A stretch of DNA of 20,437 nt, taken from Planctomycetota bacterium. GTDB taxonomy: Bacteria; Planctomycetota; Planctomycetia; Planctomycetales; Planctomycetaceae. The position numbers and the translations under genes are program-made. The notes below the pieces were generated by a model. The model ran no database searches. It was not told where the DNA came from and was given only the letters and a program-made list of their open reading frames with translations. Positions within the stretch are counted from its first letter, which is position 1; each line of letters starts with the position of its first letter. The stretch is taken from contig JAJRTM010000129.1 in assembly GCA_024278285.1 (NCBI GenBank), positions 1-20,437 of the forward strand. The letters run 5' to 3'. Of this stretch, positions 1 through 10,100 are shown in pieces.

Positions 1-134
1 CAAGCCGATGCAGAGATCTTGCCCGCCGCCTGAAATCCAGCAACCACCGCAACCCCGCCTCTCCCCAATTTCTGTTTTCCGAAAACAGAAAACCTTAACC
101 CTGCGCAATACTCAAACAACCACACAATAGACAG
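1..134. other. Left-edge segment without a recognised gene, richer in G+C
   Basis: No gene could be identified here. On the + strand a short open frame (third frame, from base 3) runs without start to a TAA near base 107 and could be the tail of an unknown upstream gene. The first 60 bases look richer in G+C than the neighbouring genes. On the - strand this segment should contain the missing C-terminal half of the phosphatase that ends at 135, but none of its frames shows the expected final metal-binding Gly-His-Thr motif. A junction with foreign DNA close to base 135 is therefore likely. Confidence 0.3.
70..90. repeat. Perfect inverted repeat, 10-base arms around one base
   Basis: The arm TTCTGTTTTC at 70-79 is followed by one C and then its exact reverse complement GAAAACAGAA at 81-90. 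It lies about 45 bases past the stop of the truncated phosphatase gene on the - strand. With a one-base centre it would work better as a symmetrical protein-binding site or a mobile-element scar than as a terminator hairpin, since an RNA hairpin needs at least three loop bases. Its role is unknown. Confidence 0.45.
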
Positions 135-596
135 CTACGAAGCTGGTTGTTGACCGATACTGGAATACCAGCAGTAGTTGGCATGCGTAAAAAGGAATGA
201 TTCCGTCTCATGGCATGGAACACATCGGGAAAGAAAATCCCAATGGGCTTCCGGAATGTCATTCGTTGAATTGTTGTTACCGTATGACTTGAGTGTCCCC
301 GTTCCCCCCTGCGAACGCCAGCGTTCTTCAGCATGCTCGTCAGCTCGGCTATCCAACATCATCTCATCATGATTGCCCAAAACAGGAATCAATGTGCATT
401 CTTGCTGAAGCCGCAAGAGTCTCTCGATGACTCCCTTACTGTCAGGGCCACGATTGACGTAATCTCCCAGTGTAACAATCACGTCATTTGGTTCGGGAGT
501 GATGAGATCCAGTAACCCGTGCAGAGCCAAAGCATGCCCATGAATATCACCGATTGCGACCAGACGTCCCGTGTTTTCTGAATGTTCCTCTGTCAC
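135..596 (-). pseudogene. Truncated PP2A-like serine/threonine metallophosphoesterase
   Basis: This is a calcineurin-like metallophosphoesterase of the bacterial PPP (PrpA/diadenosine tetraphosphatase-like) type, a dinuclear-metal hydrolase of phosphoesters. Three core motifs are intact: GDIHG (residues 16-20), GDYVNRG (44-50) and GNHDE (74-78), followed by the HAN motif with His138. Family members are usually 210-250 residues; this one stops at 153, directly after HAN, so the final metal ligand (the GHT motif) is absent and the enzyme is probably inactive. The start is GTG at 596, since the nearby ATG runs into a stop; a TGGAG about nine bases upstream can serve as ribosome binding site. It follows the DUF932 gene by 83 bases on the same strand. 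The truncation probably marks a recombination edge. Confidence 0.75.
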
Positions 597-679
597 AATA
601 TCATACTCCAGTACAGATGCCTGATTCCTTTCAGAGCATTGTACCGAAGTTGGATTGTCTACGGTGGGTTTCTGGGAAA

Positions 680-1657
680 TTATCCAGCCATTTCAACTGC
701 CATTGTCCAGGCATCCGCCTTCAATTTGGCTCCACTCCCAAACCACGCTGATTCAAGTCGCCGACTCGCTTTTTCCTGGTCTGTTCGACCTCTTGTTGAT
801 CGATGATGATCGACAAATTCGGTCACTGCATTAAAAGCCGCCCAGGTGGTCAGTTTTGTCTCCGGGATATCTTGCCCCCGTCCATGTTCAAAAAGATGGA
901 AAAGTTCTTTACGTATATTTGCCGTCCTTTGGTTTTTGCTTTCTGGATTATCCGGGTACAGCATGGAAAAGTAGTTTTTGAGTTGCCCTCGTGTTGGATA
1001 GTGCCAGGCAAGTCGATTGATCCGGCGATCCAAATTCCCGTAGAAGTATTTTGCGAGACCAAGAATTTCCTGAGCTTCAGCAACTTTAGCTGTTAGGTCT
1101 CCCTTGTGAATGATCGAAACTCCTTGCCCTCGACTTCTCCGCTCCGCCATCCCCAGCGTATTGGCACAGACTACTCGAATCGGCGTAAAGAAAACCCGAA
1201 GTGCTGAACTCCCATCATGAGAGTTACTTAAAAGCAGAAATTGCTCGGTGACATCTTCAGAATCCTTGACTCGAATTTCTCCTGGCAACTTCGCCAACAT
1301 CCAAATTCTTTCACCTTGCCCCAAAGCCCCGGCAGTGTGATATCGAATTTCTCCATCAGCCACCATAGCATCAAGAAACCCAAAACACTGATGATTCTGC
1401 ACAGGCTGGTAACTGTTACCAACCACTCCCAGAACGGCATTGCTGTCAGTTCGAATCACAGCTTTTCGTTTGGGAACCGGAATTCCATTGGTCGTGATCA
1501 ATGGTTCCAATTGAACCACATAATCCAAACCCGCAGCAGAAATAGCCTCAGCAGCAGTGGCTGGTTCCTCCAGCTTCGTTCCCAATCCATGCCAGGGAGT
1601 TTCCCCAGCATACATCATTGCCGTTTGGCCATTTGTGGTCGCAAGATCGTGTGACAT
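680..1657 (-). CDS. DUF932 phage/plasmid-like protein
   Basis: A 325-residue protein of the DUF932 family (the phage/plasmid-like TIGR03299 type, which includes E. coli YfjQ-like proteins). The family signature is visible at the N-terminus, a 'GETPWHGLGTKLEEPATAAEA' type segment at about residues 18-38, then 'VVGNSYQPVQNHQCF' and 'VRVVCANTLGMA'-like strings in the middle. Biochemical function is unknown; such genes are common on phages, plasmids and genomic islands, so it hints at mobile DNA. The start at 1657 is supported by an AAAGGGA ribosome binding site seven bases upstream. It is divergent from the DISARM operon and probably co-transcribed with the truncated phosphatase gene downstream. 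The length is normal for the family and no damage is seen. Confidence 0.8.
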   Translation of the reverse strand: MSHDLATTNGQTAMMYAGETPWHGLGTKLEEPATAAEAISAAGLDYVVQLEPLITTNGIPVPKRKAVIRTDSNAVLGVVGNSYQPVQNHQCFGFLDAMVADGEIRYHTAGALGQGERIWMLAKLPGEIRVKDSEDVTEQFLLLSNSHDGSSALRVFFTPIRVVCANTLGMAERRSRGQGVSIIHKGDLTAKVAEAQEILGLAKYFYGNLDRRINRLAWHYPTRGQLKNYFSMLYPDNPESKNQRTANIRKELFHLFEHGRGQDIPETKLTTWAAFNAVTEFVDHHRSTRGRTDQEKASRRLESAWFGSGAKLKADAWTMAVEMAG

Positions 1658-1974
1658 TAGAATTCCCTTTGGTTCGAGTAAACAGTTTCTTCACTGAATA
1701 CCCGAAAGGGAGTCCTGCTGCTCCTCTTGGGTACCATAGCTCCTCACGAATGCATGACATAATATTTCAAAGGAGTTCAGTAGATCTTTATGTGGCTACC
1801 TGAATGCTTGAAACAACTACTGTATGATTGTACGATGGTCACAAATACGGATTAGCCAGAATGATGCAATGGCACCCATTTGTAGATTGATCAAATTGTT
1901 AAACAGAAGATTCCCTCTATAAATTATATTAGCCCAAATTGCTTGTGTATTTCGATCTAACAAGGGAATCAGCC
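1658..1974. promoter_or_regulatory. Divergent intergenic region between DUF932 gene and DISARM operon
   Basis: No gene is seen in these 317 bases. The region must hold the promoters of both the leftward DUF932 gene and the rightward operon. Its right third is A+T-rich, unlike the rest. A perfect 8-base palindrome TTGATCAA lies at 1887-1894, just before the predicted operon -35 box, and could be an operator. I see no structured RNA or tRNA. Confidence 0.5.
1896..1923 (+). promoter_or_regulatory. Candidate sigma70-type promoter of the DISARM operon
   Basis: A -35-like TTGTTA at 1896-1901 and a -10-like TATAAA at 1918-1923 are separated by 16 bases, in an A+T-rich stretch about 50 bases upstream of the drmD ATG at 1975. 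The consensus match is moderate and the spacing slightly short, so this is a prediction only. It overlaps the zone next to the TTGATCAA palindrome, which would suit repression by a dimeric regulator. Confidence 0.35.
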
Positions 1975-4900
1975 ATGGAAACAGCCACGCTCAACCTGCC
2001 CGAACAGGGACAACTAGTTCAGGTACGATCTCGCCAATGGGTAGTTAATGAAATTAGACCAAGCTCGCTTCCAGCAGTTGCACTTAAGCCTAAACTCTCT
2101 GGTCCTCAAAATTTAATTACACTTTCTTCGGTTGAAGATGATGGGCTTGGCGAAGAACTCCAAGTCGTTTGGGAAGTTGAGCCAGGTGCAAGAGTTATTG
2201 AAAAGGTTGCTTTGCCCGATCCAACTACCTTTGATGCCCCAGATAAGCTTGACGCATTCCTTGATGCTGTTCGCTGGGGAGCTGCTTCGACCATTGATTT
2301 GAAGAACATTCAATCACCGTTTCGTAGTGGTATCGAAATTGAAGATTACCAACTCGACCCTGTTGTTCGTGCAATTCAGATGCCTCGTGTTAATTTATTG
2401 ATTGCTGACGACGTGGGGCTTGGTAAAACCATTGAAGCAGGAATGGTCGCCCTTGAACTCATTATTCGCCACCGTGCCAGAAAGATTCTGATCGTTGTTC
2501 CCTCAGCATTGCAAATTCAATGGCGAGATCAAATGCGAGACAAGTTCGGTCTTGATTTCCGCATTGTCGATTCTAACCTGATGCGAGAGTTACGCAGAAG
2601 ACGTGGTATTCATGTCAATCCATGGTCACACTTTCCCCGGCTCATCACCAGTATTGACTTCTTAAAAAGAGAACGACCATTACGCCTGTTCCGTGAAACA
2701 TTGCCCTCACAGGGAGAGCCAATCTATCCACGCAAGTACGACCTGCTTATCTGCGACGAAGCACATAATTGTGCCCCATCAGGTCGAGGCAAATATGCTT
2801 CCGATTCTTTAAGAACTCAGGCACTGCGAGAACTGGCTCCACACTTTGAACACAAGCTGTTTCTGACAGCCACGCCCCATAATGGCTACCGAGAGAGCTT
2901 TAGTGCCCTTTTGGAGTTGCTGGACAATCAACGTTTTTCACGAGGAACTGATCCAGATCGCAAACAACTTGAAGCGATCATGGTCCGTCGATTAAAAACT
3001 GATCCTGCATTTTCAAAGAAGTGGGATGGAACACCACGGTTTCCTCCCCGAGTGCTTGAACCTATCGAGGTGCCTTACACTGATGAGGAACGTGACATTC
3101 ATGCTGCCCTTAGGAAATACACGAAACTAAGGTCCAGTCGGGCAAAAGACAACACGGAAAGGTTTGCAACAGAGTTCGTTTTGATGATATTAAAAAAACG
3201 TCTATTCTCCTGCCCGGCTGCATTTCTTACCACACTTGAACAACACGAAAAGTCTCTGCACACTGCTCGTAAAAAAGCTATAACCAAACCAACTTTTAAT
3301 GTTCTTCAACGTGAGTTCGACAGAATAGAGGAAGAGTATGCAGACGACTTCGAATATGACGAAGCCACTGCCGATGCTTTGGATTCAGCCTCCCGTCTTT
3401 TCTCAGAACCAACCGAAGAGGAACAGTCCCTTCTCGATCAAATGAAAAAATGGGCAAAGCGTGCCAGTGCTCAACAAGATTCGAAAGTTAGAGAACTTGT
3501 TGAATGGCTCAAGGAGACTCTCAAATCGGGCAAAAAGTGGAACCAGGAACGGGTCATTATATTTACTGAATATCGAGCGACCCAAAACTGGTTGCAGCAG
3601 GTATTAGCAACAGAGGGTTTTTCAGGTGGCGACCGCTTGATGACAATGTACGGTGGAATGGATCAGGAACGTCGGGAAGAAGTGAAAGCAGCATTTCAAG
3701 CTTCTCCTGATGTCAGCCCAGTTCGTATTTTGTTAGCGACAGATGCTGCATCGGAAGGTCTTGACTTTCAAAACCATTGTTCGCGGTTAATTCACTACGA
3801 AATCCCGTGGAATCCTAACCGAATGGAACAGCGAAACGGTCGTGTAGATCGTCACGGACAGAAAGCAGACAAGGTGATGGTCTATCACTTTGTTGGTCAA
3901 GGATATAAAGAGCGAGCCGCTAGTGGTGCCAGCGGTAAAGTTAGCGATATGGAAGCTGACCTCGAATTTCTGATGCGAGTTGCGATCAAGATTGAAGCGA
4001 TTCGTGAAGATCTTGGCAAAGTCGGTCCCGTTATTGCTGATCAGGTTGCAGAGGCAATGCTGGGACAACGGACTGCCCTTCACACAGAGGATGCCGAGAA
4101 AGCAGCCCAGCCGATTCGCAAGATGCTTCGTTTTGAGCGTGATTTGCAAAAGCATGTTCATGATCTGATGGAGCAATATAAAGAAACACGCCGTGAACTC
4201 CGCCTGTCGTGGGAAAATATTCAGAAAGTTGTTGAAGTTGCACTCGCGTTGGCTGGTCAACCGTCTCTCATTCCAGCCAAAACCGAGGATGGTAAACTCT
4301 GCTTTCAAATGCCGCCGCTGCGTGGGAGTTGGGCGGCATGCACAGAAGGTTTGGAGCATCCTCACACAAAAGATATTCGACCGATTACCTTTGACGAATC
4401 GGTTGCCAGAGATAATGACGATGTGGTCCTCGTGCATCTCAATCACCGCCTGCCGCAGATGTGCCTGCGACTATTACGTGCAGAGGTCTGGGCAGAACAG
4501 GGACGTTCAAAACTCCAGCGTGTAACTGCCCGTGTTATTCCAAACGGGATCATCGATCAACCAGCTATTATCGCCCATGCCCGTTTAGTCGTGATAGGTG
4601 GCGACAGTCATCGCCTCCATGAAGAAATCATCGCTGCTGGTGGTTTAATCAAGGAAGGGAAATGGGGAGAGCGTTTGAATGTCGGTCAGACGGAATCAAT
4701 CTTGGCAGCAGCTACATCGAGCGAACCAGCTGACTCGGTGAAAGAAAAACTTCTGGAACTGTACCCCATACTCACCTCTTCACTCGCCTCAGCTTTAGAG
4801 GCTCGTAAGAAAAGCCGCATCAGCGGTTTGAAAAAACGACTCAATGAACGTGCCAAAAAAGAAGCCGATGATATCACCGCCATACTGACAGAGTTGAAAA

Positions 4901-5142
4901 AGACGATTGAAGCAGAGTTGGATGAGCCTGAATACCGACAGTTAGAATTGTTCAGCGATCCCGAAAAAGAACAGTTTGAACGCAATAAAGATTCTATGCG
5001 AGCAAGAGTGCTAGAAATTCCTGATGAAATAAAACGAGAAACCGAAGCAATCAAATCACGATTCGCTAGCCCACAAGCGAGAATGTTCCCGGTTGCGGTT
5101 ACGATTTTGGTGCCAGAGAAATTTGCGGGGGCTGCAAAATGA
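1975..5142 (+). CDS. drmD: DrmD, SNF2-type helicase of class 1 DISARM
   Basis: A 1055-residue superfamily 2 SNF2/RapA-like ATPase, the signature protein of class 1 DISARM, presumed to act on or translocate along phage DNA in the cytoplasm. Visible motifs: Walker A DDVGLGKT (residues 145-152), Walker B DEAH (261-264), motif III as LTATPHNG, and motif VI as QRNGRVDRHGQ (619-629). The C-terminal third has charged, probably coiled stretches rich in Lys and Glu. I chose ATG 1975 because AAGGGA lies about ten bases upstream; an earlier in-frame TTG at 1939 would add 12 residues but has no such signal and sits close to the promoter. The gene opens the operon and its TGA overlaps the ATG of the next gene by four bases. 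Family membership is secure; the name rests on its neighbours drmMI, drmA, drmB and drmC. Confidence 0.92.
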   Translation: METATLNLPEQGQLVQVRSRQWVVNEIRPSSLPAVALKPKLSGPQNLITLSSVEDDGLGEELQVVWEVEPGARVIEKVALPDPTTFDAPDKLDAFLDAVRWGAASTIDLKNIQSPFRSGIEIEDYQLDPVVRAIQMPRVNLLIADDVGLGKTIEAGMVALELIIRHRARKILIVVPSALQIQWRDQMRDKFGLDFRIVDSNLMRELRRRRGIHVNPWSHFPRLITSIDFLKRERPLRLFRETLPSQGEPIYPRKYDLLICDEAHNCAPSGRGKYASDSLRTQALRELAPHFEHKLFLTATPHNGYRESFSALLELLDNQRFSRGTDPDRKQLEAIMVRRLKTDPAFSKKWDGTPRFPPRVLEPIEVPYTDEERDIHAALRKYTKLRSSRAKDNTERFATEFVLMILKKRLFSCPAAFLTTLEQHEKSLHTARKKAITKPTFNVLQREFDRIEEEYADDFEYDEATADALDSASRLFSEPTEEEQSLLDQMKKWAKRASAQQDSKVRELVEWLKETLKSGKKWNQERVIIFTEYRATQNWLQQVLATEGFSGGDRLMTMYGGMDQERREEVKAAFQASPDVSPVRILLATDAASEGLDFQNHCSRLIHYEIPWNPNRMEQRNGRVDRHGQKADKVMVYHFVGQGYKERAASGASGKVSDMEADLEFLMRVAIKIEAIREDLGKVGPVIADQVAEAMLGQRTALHTEDAEKAAQPIRKMLRFERDLQKHVHDLMEQYKETRRELRLSWENIQKVVEVALALAGQPSLIPAKTEDGKLCFQMPPLRGSWAACTEGLEHPHTKDIRPITFDESVARDNDDVVLVHLNHRLPQMCLRLLRAEVWAEQGRSKLQRVTARVIPNGIIDQPAIIAHARLVVIGGDSHRLHEEIIAAGGLIKEGKWGERLNVGQTESILAAATSSEPADSVKEKLLELYPILTSSLASALEARKKSRISGLKKRLNERAKKEADDITAILTELKKTIEAELDEPEYRQLELFSDPEKEQFERNKDSMRARVLEIPDEIKRETEAIKSRFASPQARMFPVAVTILVPEKFAGAAK

Positions 5143-6098
5143 CAAATAATACAGATGATTTGACCATGGAGGATGCCAATGGTGTCAACATATTTTTCAC
5201 AGGACTGATGAAAGAACGAACTCCAGAAAAAGAAGAAGCATTTCAGGCTGTGCTTGACGAATTTAAGATCAGTTTTGAAGTTGATGATTCAGAAGAACGC
5301 TGTTTATTCGTATCAAACTCGTCGTCAGGAATAATTACGGTTGGTTTAATTGGAATGACTCGTCTGTTGATGCATGTTTACGCTTACGTCACTGCCGACT
5401 ATGGTTTGATTCAGCATATGGTTCAAAAGAAAACAGAACCGTTTGATCATTCTTCAATATTCAAAACCGCAGTCGAAATCTACAAATTTTCCTTCAATTT
5501 AGACCGAAAAAGCATCCTGTCGGATTTTGAAAAATCTCAGTTATCACACATACTGCCAGATAAGAATTTCATTCCAGACAAATTACGTCATCAGTTGAAC
5601 GCTCACCTTCCAAAACGTCAACAAGAAGCCGCTAATGGAATTTATGCAAACGCGGTCGTTTGGATTCTCTATCATGAAGTGGCTCATATTCAAATGGGGC
5701 ACATGAAATGCAAAGGAGACCAGTCATTAGAACAGGAACGATTAGCGGACTCGCGTGCGTCAGAATGGATGCTCAACTCTGAAAATATTGAGACAATTGA
5801 ATTTCAGAAGCGTCAATTTGGAGCAGCTAGTGCACTTGGTTGGCTTACGTCGAAGGTACCGTATTCTGGGGCCGGACCGAGTGAGACGCATCCTGCCGCT
5901 TATGATCGGCTATCTGATTTACTTACAAGCTATTTTCCAGACGATCAAACCGATGTAAACTGTTATACTCAAACAATATTGAAGCTTCAGCTTGATTCTT
6001 TAGGTCAAAAAGTTTCGGACGATCGGTTGCAGGGAACGGTACCTGAAAATATTCAGTACCTTATAGACCTGATATCGCAAACTGGCGAAAACCAATAG
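5139..6098 (+). CDS. Lit-like (peptidase U49) zinc metalloprotease, first copy
   Basis: A 319-residue relative of E. coli Lit, the phage-exclusion protease encoded by prophage e14 that cleaves EF-Tu after activation by the T4 Gol peptide. The match is by motifs in the same order as in Lit: the zinc-binding HEVAH (residues 179-183) after a 'WILYHE' stretch where Lit has 'WILHHE', then ExxxD (Glu200, Asp204) followed by a 'SEW' segment, a hydrophobic 'FGAASALGWL' helix, and THPAAYDRL (His251-Pro252), almost identical to the corresponding THPAAYER in Lit. The length also agrees (Lit is 297 residues). No signal peptide is seen, so it should be cytoplasmic. The ATG overlaps the drmD stop (ATGA), which points to translational coupling and to service within the DISARM operon. 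Activity, target and trigger are unknown; an EF-Tu target is inference. Confidence 0.85.
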   Translation: MTNNTDDLTMEDANGVNIFFTGLMKERTPEKEEAFQAVLDEFKISFEVDDSEERCLFVSNSSSGIITVGLIGMTRLLMHVYAYVTADYGLIQHMVQKKTEPFDHSSIFKTAVEIYKFSFNLDRKSILSDFEKSQLSHILPDKNFIPDKLRHQLNAHLPKRQQEAANGIYANAVVWILYHEVAHIQMGHMKCKGDQSLEQERLADSRASEWMLNSENIETIEFQKRQFGAASALGWLTSKVPYSGAGPSETHPAAYDRLSDLLTSYFPDDQTDVNCYTQTILKLQLDSLGQKVSDDRLQGTVPENIQYLIDLISQTGENQ

Positions 6099-6156
6099 AC
6101 ATTGGTTTCAATAGTGCCCGCATTGACCATCGTAATCTTCTTAGAGCCGTTATATC

Positions 6157-7113
6157 ATGAAGCCATTAACCTATGAAAATGTTCCAGTGGAGCCATTGAT
6201 TGAATGGTTACGTTTGGTTTCTATTGGTAAAGAAGACGAACTTGATGAATTGTTACGGGAAGTTTCGCCAATCATTGTCGAATTCGACAATGATTCTGAT
6301 GATATTACATTCCAGGCGATTGAGGGAGAGCCTAATATAATTCGCATCGGACTCAAATGCTCAATCCGCTTGGAGGCACACGCTGAAGCTGCCAGTGTTA
6401 TTATAAATGCAATTGGTACACCAGGTTATCATTCAATGGATCGAGTTGAACGATACAAATTATTATCCCCTGCCAATGAAATTCTAACTTGGGCTGTGAG
6501 CCATGATCTTCAAGCAAGACTGAACCGCAATGGGAGGAGTTTTCGGGTTGAAGACATATTCAGAACAGCTAGGGCAGAGATGCCTGTCGAAACAATCCAA
6601 TCACTCAGTAAGCAACAACATCATTTGGGTGATTTGATTTTCCGATATGCAAGCAGCTTTATTCTTTTACATGAGCTAGCCCATCTGAAGTTTAATCTAT
6701 GTTCAACTCCTGAAAATGAGAATATTGTAGATCGGTTTGCTGCTGAATGGCTGATTCACGCATCAGGTCGTTCTAATCTTGAAGATTTTGATCGACAGAT
6801 GGCCCTATTCGGCATTGCTACTGCTCTTCTGTGGTTGACGATACGTAATGTTTACTTTGGTCAAACGGGAGCTGCTAGCCACCCAGATGGATATGACAGA
6901 CTTTATCAAGTCCTTGAACATGTGATCGATATTCATGACGAAAGTGAAAATGCTGGAGTGTGGGATTTCGTATCACACATGTTACGCATTCACATGCAAG
7001 CCGCAGAATACGAATTTGATCCGAAAATCGATGCACTTCACATGCAAAATGGTCCTAAAGACTATGTGAACTACCTGATAGACCGAATTTCAAAAAGAGA
7101 TATCACCATATAA
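6157..7113 (+). CDS. Lit-like (peptidase U49) zinc metalloprotease, second copy
   Basis: A 318-residue paralogue of the preceding protease with the same layout: HELAH (residues 172-176), ExxxD (Glu188, Asp192) followed by an 'AAEW' segment, an 'FGIATALLWL' helix, and SHPDGYDRL (His242-Pro243). Both copies end with a similar '(Q/N)YLID.IS' tail. Catalytic residues look intact, but the sequences are clearly diverged, especially in the N-terminal half, where a sensor or target-binding role could lie; this is an old duplication rather than a recent one. It begins 58 bases after the first copy, with no strong ribosome binding site, and its TAA shares one base with the drmMI ATG (TAATG). The two proteins may pair, or may respond to different phages. 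Confidence 0.8.
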   Translation: MKPLTYENVPVEPLIEWLRLVSIGKEDELDELLREVSPIIVEFDNDSDDITFQAIEGEPNIIRIGLKCSIRLEAHAEAASVIINAIGTPGYHSMDRVERYKLLSPANEILTWAVSHDLQARLNRNGRSFRVEDIFRTARAEMPVETIQSLSKQQHHLGDLIFRYASSFILLHELAHLKFNLCSTPENENIVDRFAAEWLIHASGRSNLEDFDRQMALFGIATALLWLTIRNVYFGQTGAASHPDGYDRLYQVLEHVIDIHDESENAGVWDFVSHMLRIHMQAAEYEFDPKIDALHMQNGPKDYVNYLIDRISKRDITI

Positions 7114-10100
7114 TGTCAATCCCCCGTCACCATACTGAATGGTTATCTCTGGTCCCGGTCTCTGGGCCGTTTTTGAGTTTGCCTGTGCTTTTGCAGGCAT
7201 TTCCGCAAGGGCTTGATACGCATGATGCGGATCATGCTCGGCTGTTGCGGCTGGCTTATGAAGAGTGGAGTCTGGTTTGTGAAGGGCGTGGTAGAAATCG
7301 CGTTTCGTCCACGCACGACACAGCACCCGCCATCCACAACGCCTGGATTAACTTCGTTCTCACGCAAACGCTGGAATATGATGAAAATCTATTGGCTCAG
7401 GGGCAGGCGATTCCACAAACTCTTCAGTGTGAAATGGATCAGCATGGAGTGCTACTCAGGCCGGACATCGTTCTTAATGATCCTATTACGAAAAAAGCTC
7501 GGCTGCTCATTCAGACGTATCCTCGGTCACAGGATTTGAACAATTATGTTGCTGGGTCTCGTTGGAAAGCATCTCCCGATACTCGGATGGCCGAACTGCT
7601 ACACGCAACCGGCGTGCGGCTGGGGCTTGTCACGAATGGCGAACACTGGATGTTGGTGGATGCCCCCAAGGGCGAAACAACCGGCTACGCTTCGTGGTTT
7701 GCTTCGTTGTGGAGAGAAGAGAAGATTACTCTGCGGGCATTCCGTAGCCTTCTTTCGATGTCCCGTTTTTTCGGGGTTGCTGATGACGAAACCATTGAAA
7801 CGCTACTGGAAAAATCTGCTTCCAATCAACAGGAAGTGACTGATCAACTTGGATTGCAGGTACGCAAAGCGGTGGAGGTGTTGATTCAGTCGCTTGATAA
7901 AGCCGATCAGGATCACGCACGGGAATTGCTTGAAGGTGTTGAGGAAACGGTTCTCTACGAATCAGCACTTACAGTCATGATGCGGCTCGTCTTTATGTTT
8001 TGTGCTGAGGAACGCGAACTGATCCCCACGAAGCCGTTTCCTGTTTATGAACAGAACTACTCAGTCTCCTCCATTGCTCGGCAGCTTCGGGAGATCGCTG
8101 ATCAACAGGGAGAAGAACTCCTTGAACGCCGCTACGATGCCTGGCCTCGTTTACTGACAGCTTTCCGAATTGTTTTTGGCGGTATTCGTCATGATGAGAT
8201 CCATGTTCCCGCTTACGGCGGTCGGATGTTTGACCCTGATCGATTTCCATTTCTGGAAGGTCGCAAACAGGGAACAACATGGCAAGAGACAGATTCCAAT
8301 CCACTACCTGTTGATAACCGCACGGTATTGCATTTACTCGAAGCGTTACAACTTCTGAAAATCAAAGTCCCCGGTGGCGGACCGGCAGAAGCTCGTCGGG
8401 TGAGTTTTCGTGCTCTGGATATTGAACAGATTGGTCATGTGTATGAAGGTCTGCTCGACCATACCGCCAAGCGAGCCGGTGAACCGTTTTTGGGATTGAT
8501 TGGTAGCAAGAAGAAAGAACCAGAACTCCCACTCTCTGAGTTGGAAAAACATCGTGAGAAAAGCGAAGACGATCTCATTAAATACTTGAAAGATCACACT
8601 GGTAAAACGCCCAAGTCTATTGAGAAAGCATTATTGGTTGAATTGGATGCTCAGGAAACTGCACGCTTTCGTACGGCCTGTCAAAGTGAAGAACTTTGGG
8701 AGCGGGTGAAACCGTTTGCCGGTTTAATTCGTAATGACAGTTTCGGCTATCCGGTTATTATTACCCAAGGCAGTGTTTTTGTGACGGCAGGCACCGACCG
8801 TCGTAGTAGCGGCACGCACTACACGCCTCGCAGCCTAACCGAACCGATTGTGCAGTACACGTTAGAGCCATTGGTTTATGTCGGACCTGCTGAAGGGAAA
8901 GAAAAATCCGATTGGAAATTGAAATCGGCTGCTGATTTACTCGATCTTAAAATCTGTGATATGGCCTGTGGTTCGGGTGCGTTTCTGGTCCAGGCCGCAC
9001 GTTACATGTCGGTACGCTTGCTTGAAGCATGGGACGAAGCCCAGCGGCAACATCCAGATGTGCCAGCAATTACACCCGAAGGAGAACCATCGACTGGTAA
9101 ACCAAACGAATCCCTTGTACCGGATGATCCTGATGAACGTAAAGTTTATGCGATGCGGATTATTGCACAGCGGTGTTTGTATGGTGTGGATATCAACCCG
9201 TTGGCTGTGGAGATGGCGAAGTTGTCGTTGTGGTTGTTGACGTTGGCGAAGGATATGCCGTTTGAGTTTCTGGACCATGCGATTCGTTGTGGTGATTCGC
9301 TGGTTGGCCTGCACGACTTGGAACAACTCAAACATTTCAGTCTCAAGCCCGATTTCCCGAACGAAATTCAATATGGCGGGGTGCTGGAAAATGAAGTCCC
9401 CGAAGCGATCAACCTGCGACTGAAACTGGAATCGATGCCAGCTAACACGGTAGAGGATATCAAAGCCCAGGAAAAACTACTCGCAGAAGCCGAAGAAAAA
9501 ATCGCCCGCCTGAAATGTGCGGCTGATTTATTGGTCGCTGCCGAATTCTGGGGCGAAAACGCCAAAGACAAACAGGAAAAAGTACGCCACGCTGCCGTCG
9601 TCACAAACCACTATATCGAGAAAGGACCAACCAAAGAGTTCGAGCAAAAAGCCAAAAAAGAACGCCGAGGACAAAAGATGTTCCACTGGCCGTTAGAGTT
9701 TCCCGAGGTAATTGTGGAGCGAGGTGGTTTTGATGCTTTTGTTGGGAATCCACCTTTCATGGGCGGGCAAAAAATCACAGGTAGTCTTAGTACGCCATAT
9801 CGAAATTGCTTAGTTGAGCACATCGCCAAAGGAAAACGTGGTAGTGCAGATTTATGTACTTACTTTCTCTTACGTGCTTGCTGGCTGATCAAAGAAAAGG
9901 GTAATTTAGGCTACATTGTAACAAACACAATTTCCCAAGGTGATACTCGTGAAGTAGGACTAGATCAGCTTGTGAACAGTGAGTATTCAATTCAACGGGC
10001 TGTACCGAGTCGCCCATGGCCTGGTACTGCGAATCTTGAGATCACTCATCTTTGGCTTCGTGCTGGGCAATGGAGTGGTGATTTTTTTATTGATGATCAG

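Noticed and set aside
3787..4446. 219-residue open frame on the - strand inside drmD
   Set aside because: It is the longest antisense frame but lies wholly within a conserved helicase gene, has no recognisable domain and no ribosome binding site of note.
5139..7113. ImmA/IrrE-type peptidases or M48 peptidases
   Set aside because: HExxH alone would fit, but the order of ExxxD, the hydrophobic helix and the (T/S)HPxxYDRL motif matches Lit (U49), and there are no membrane segments.
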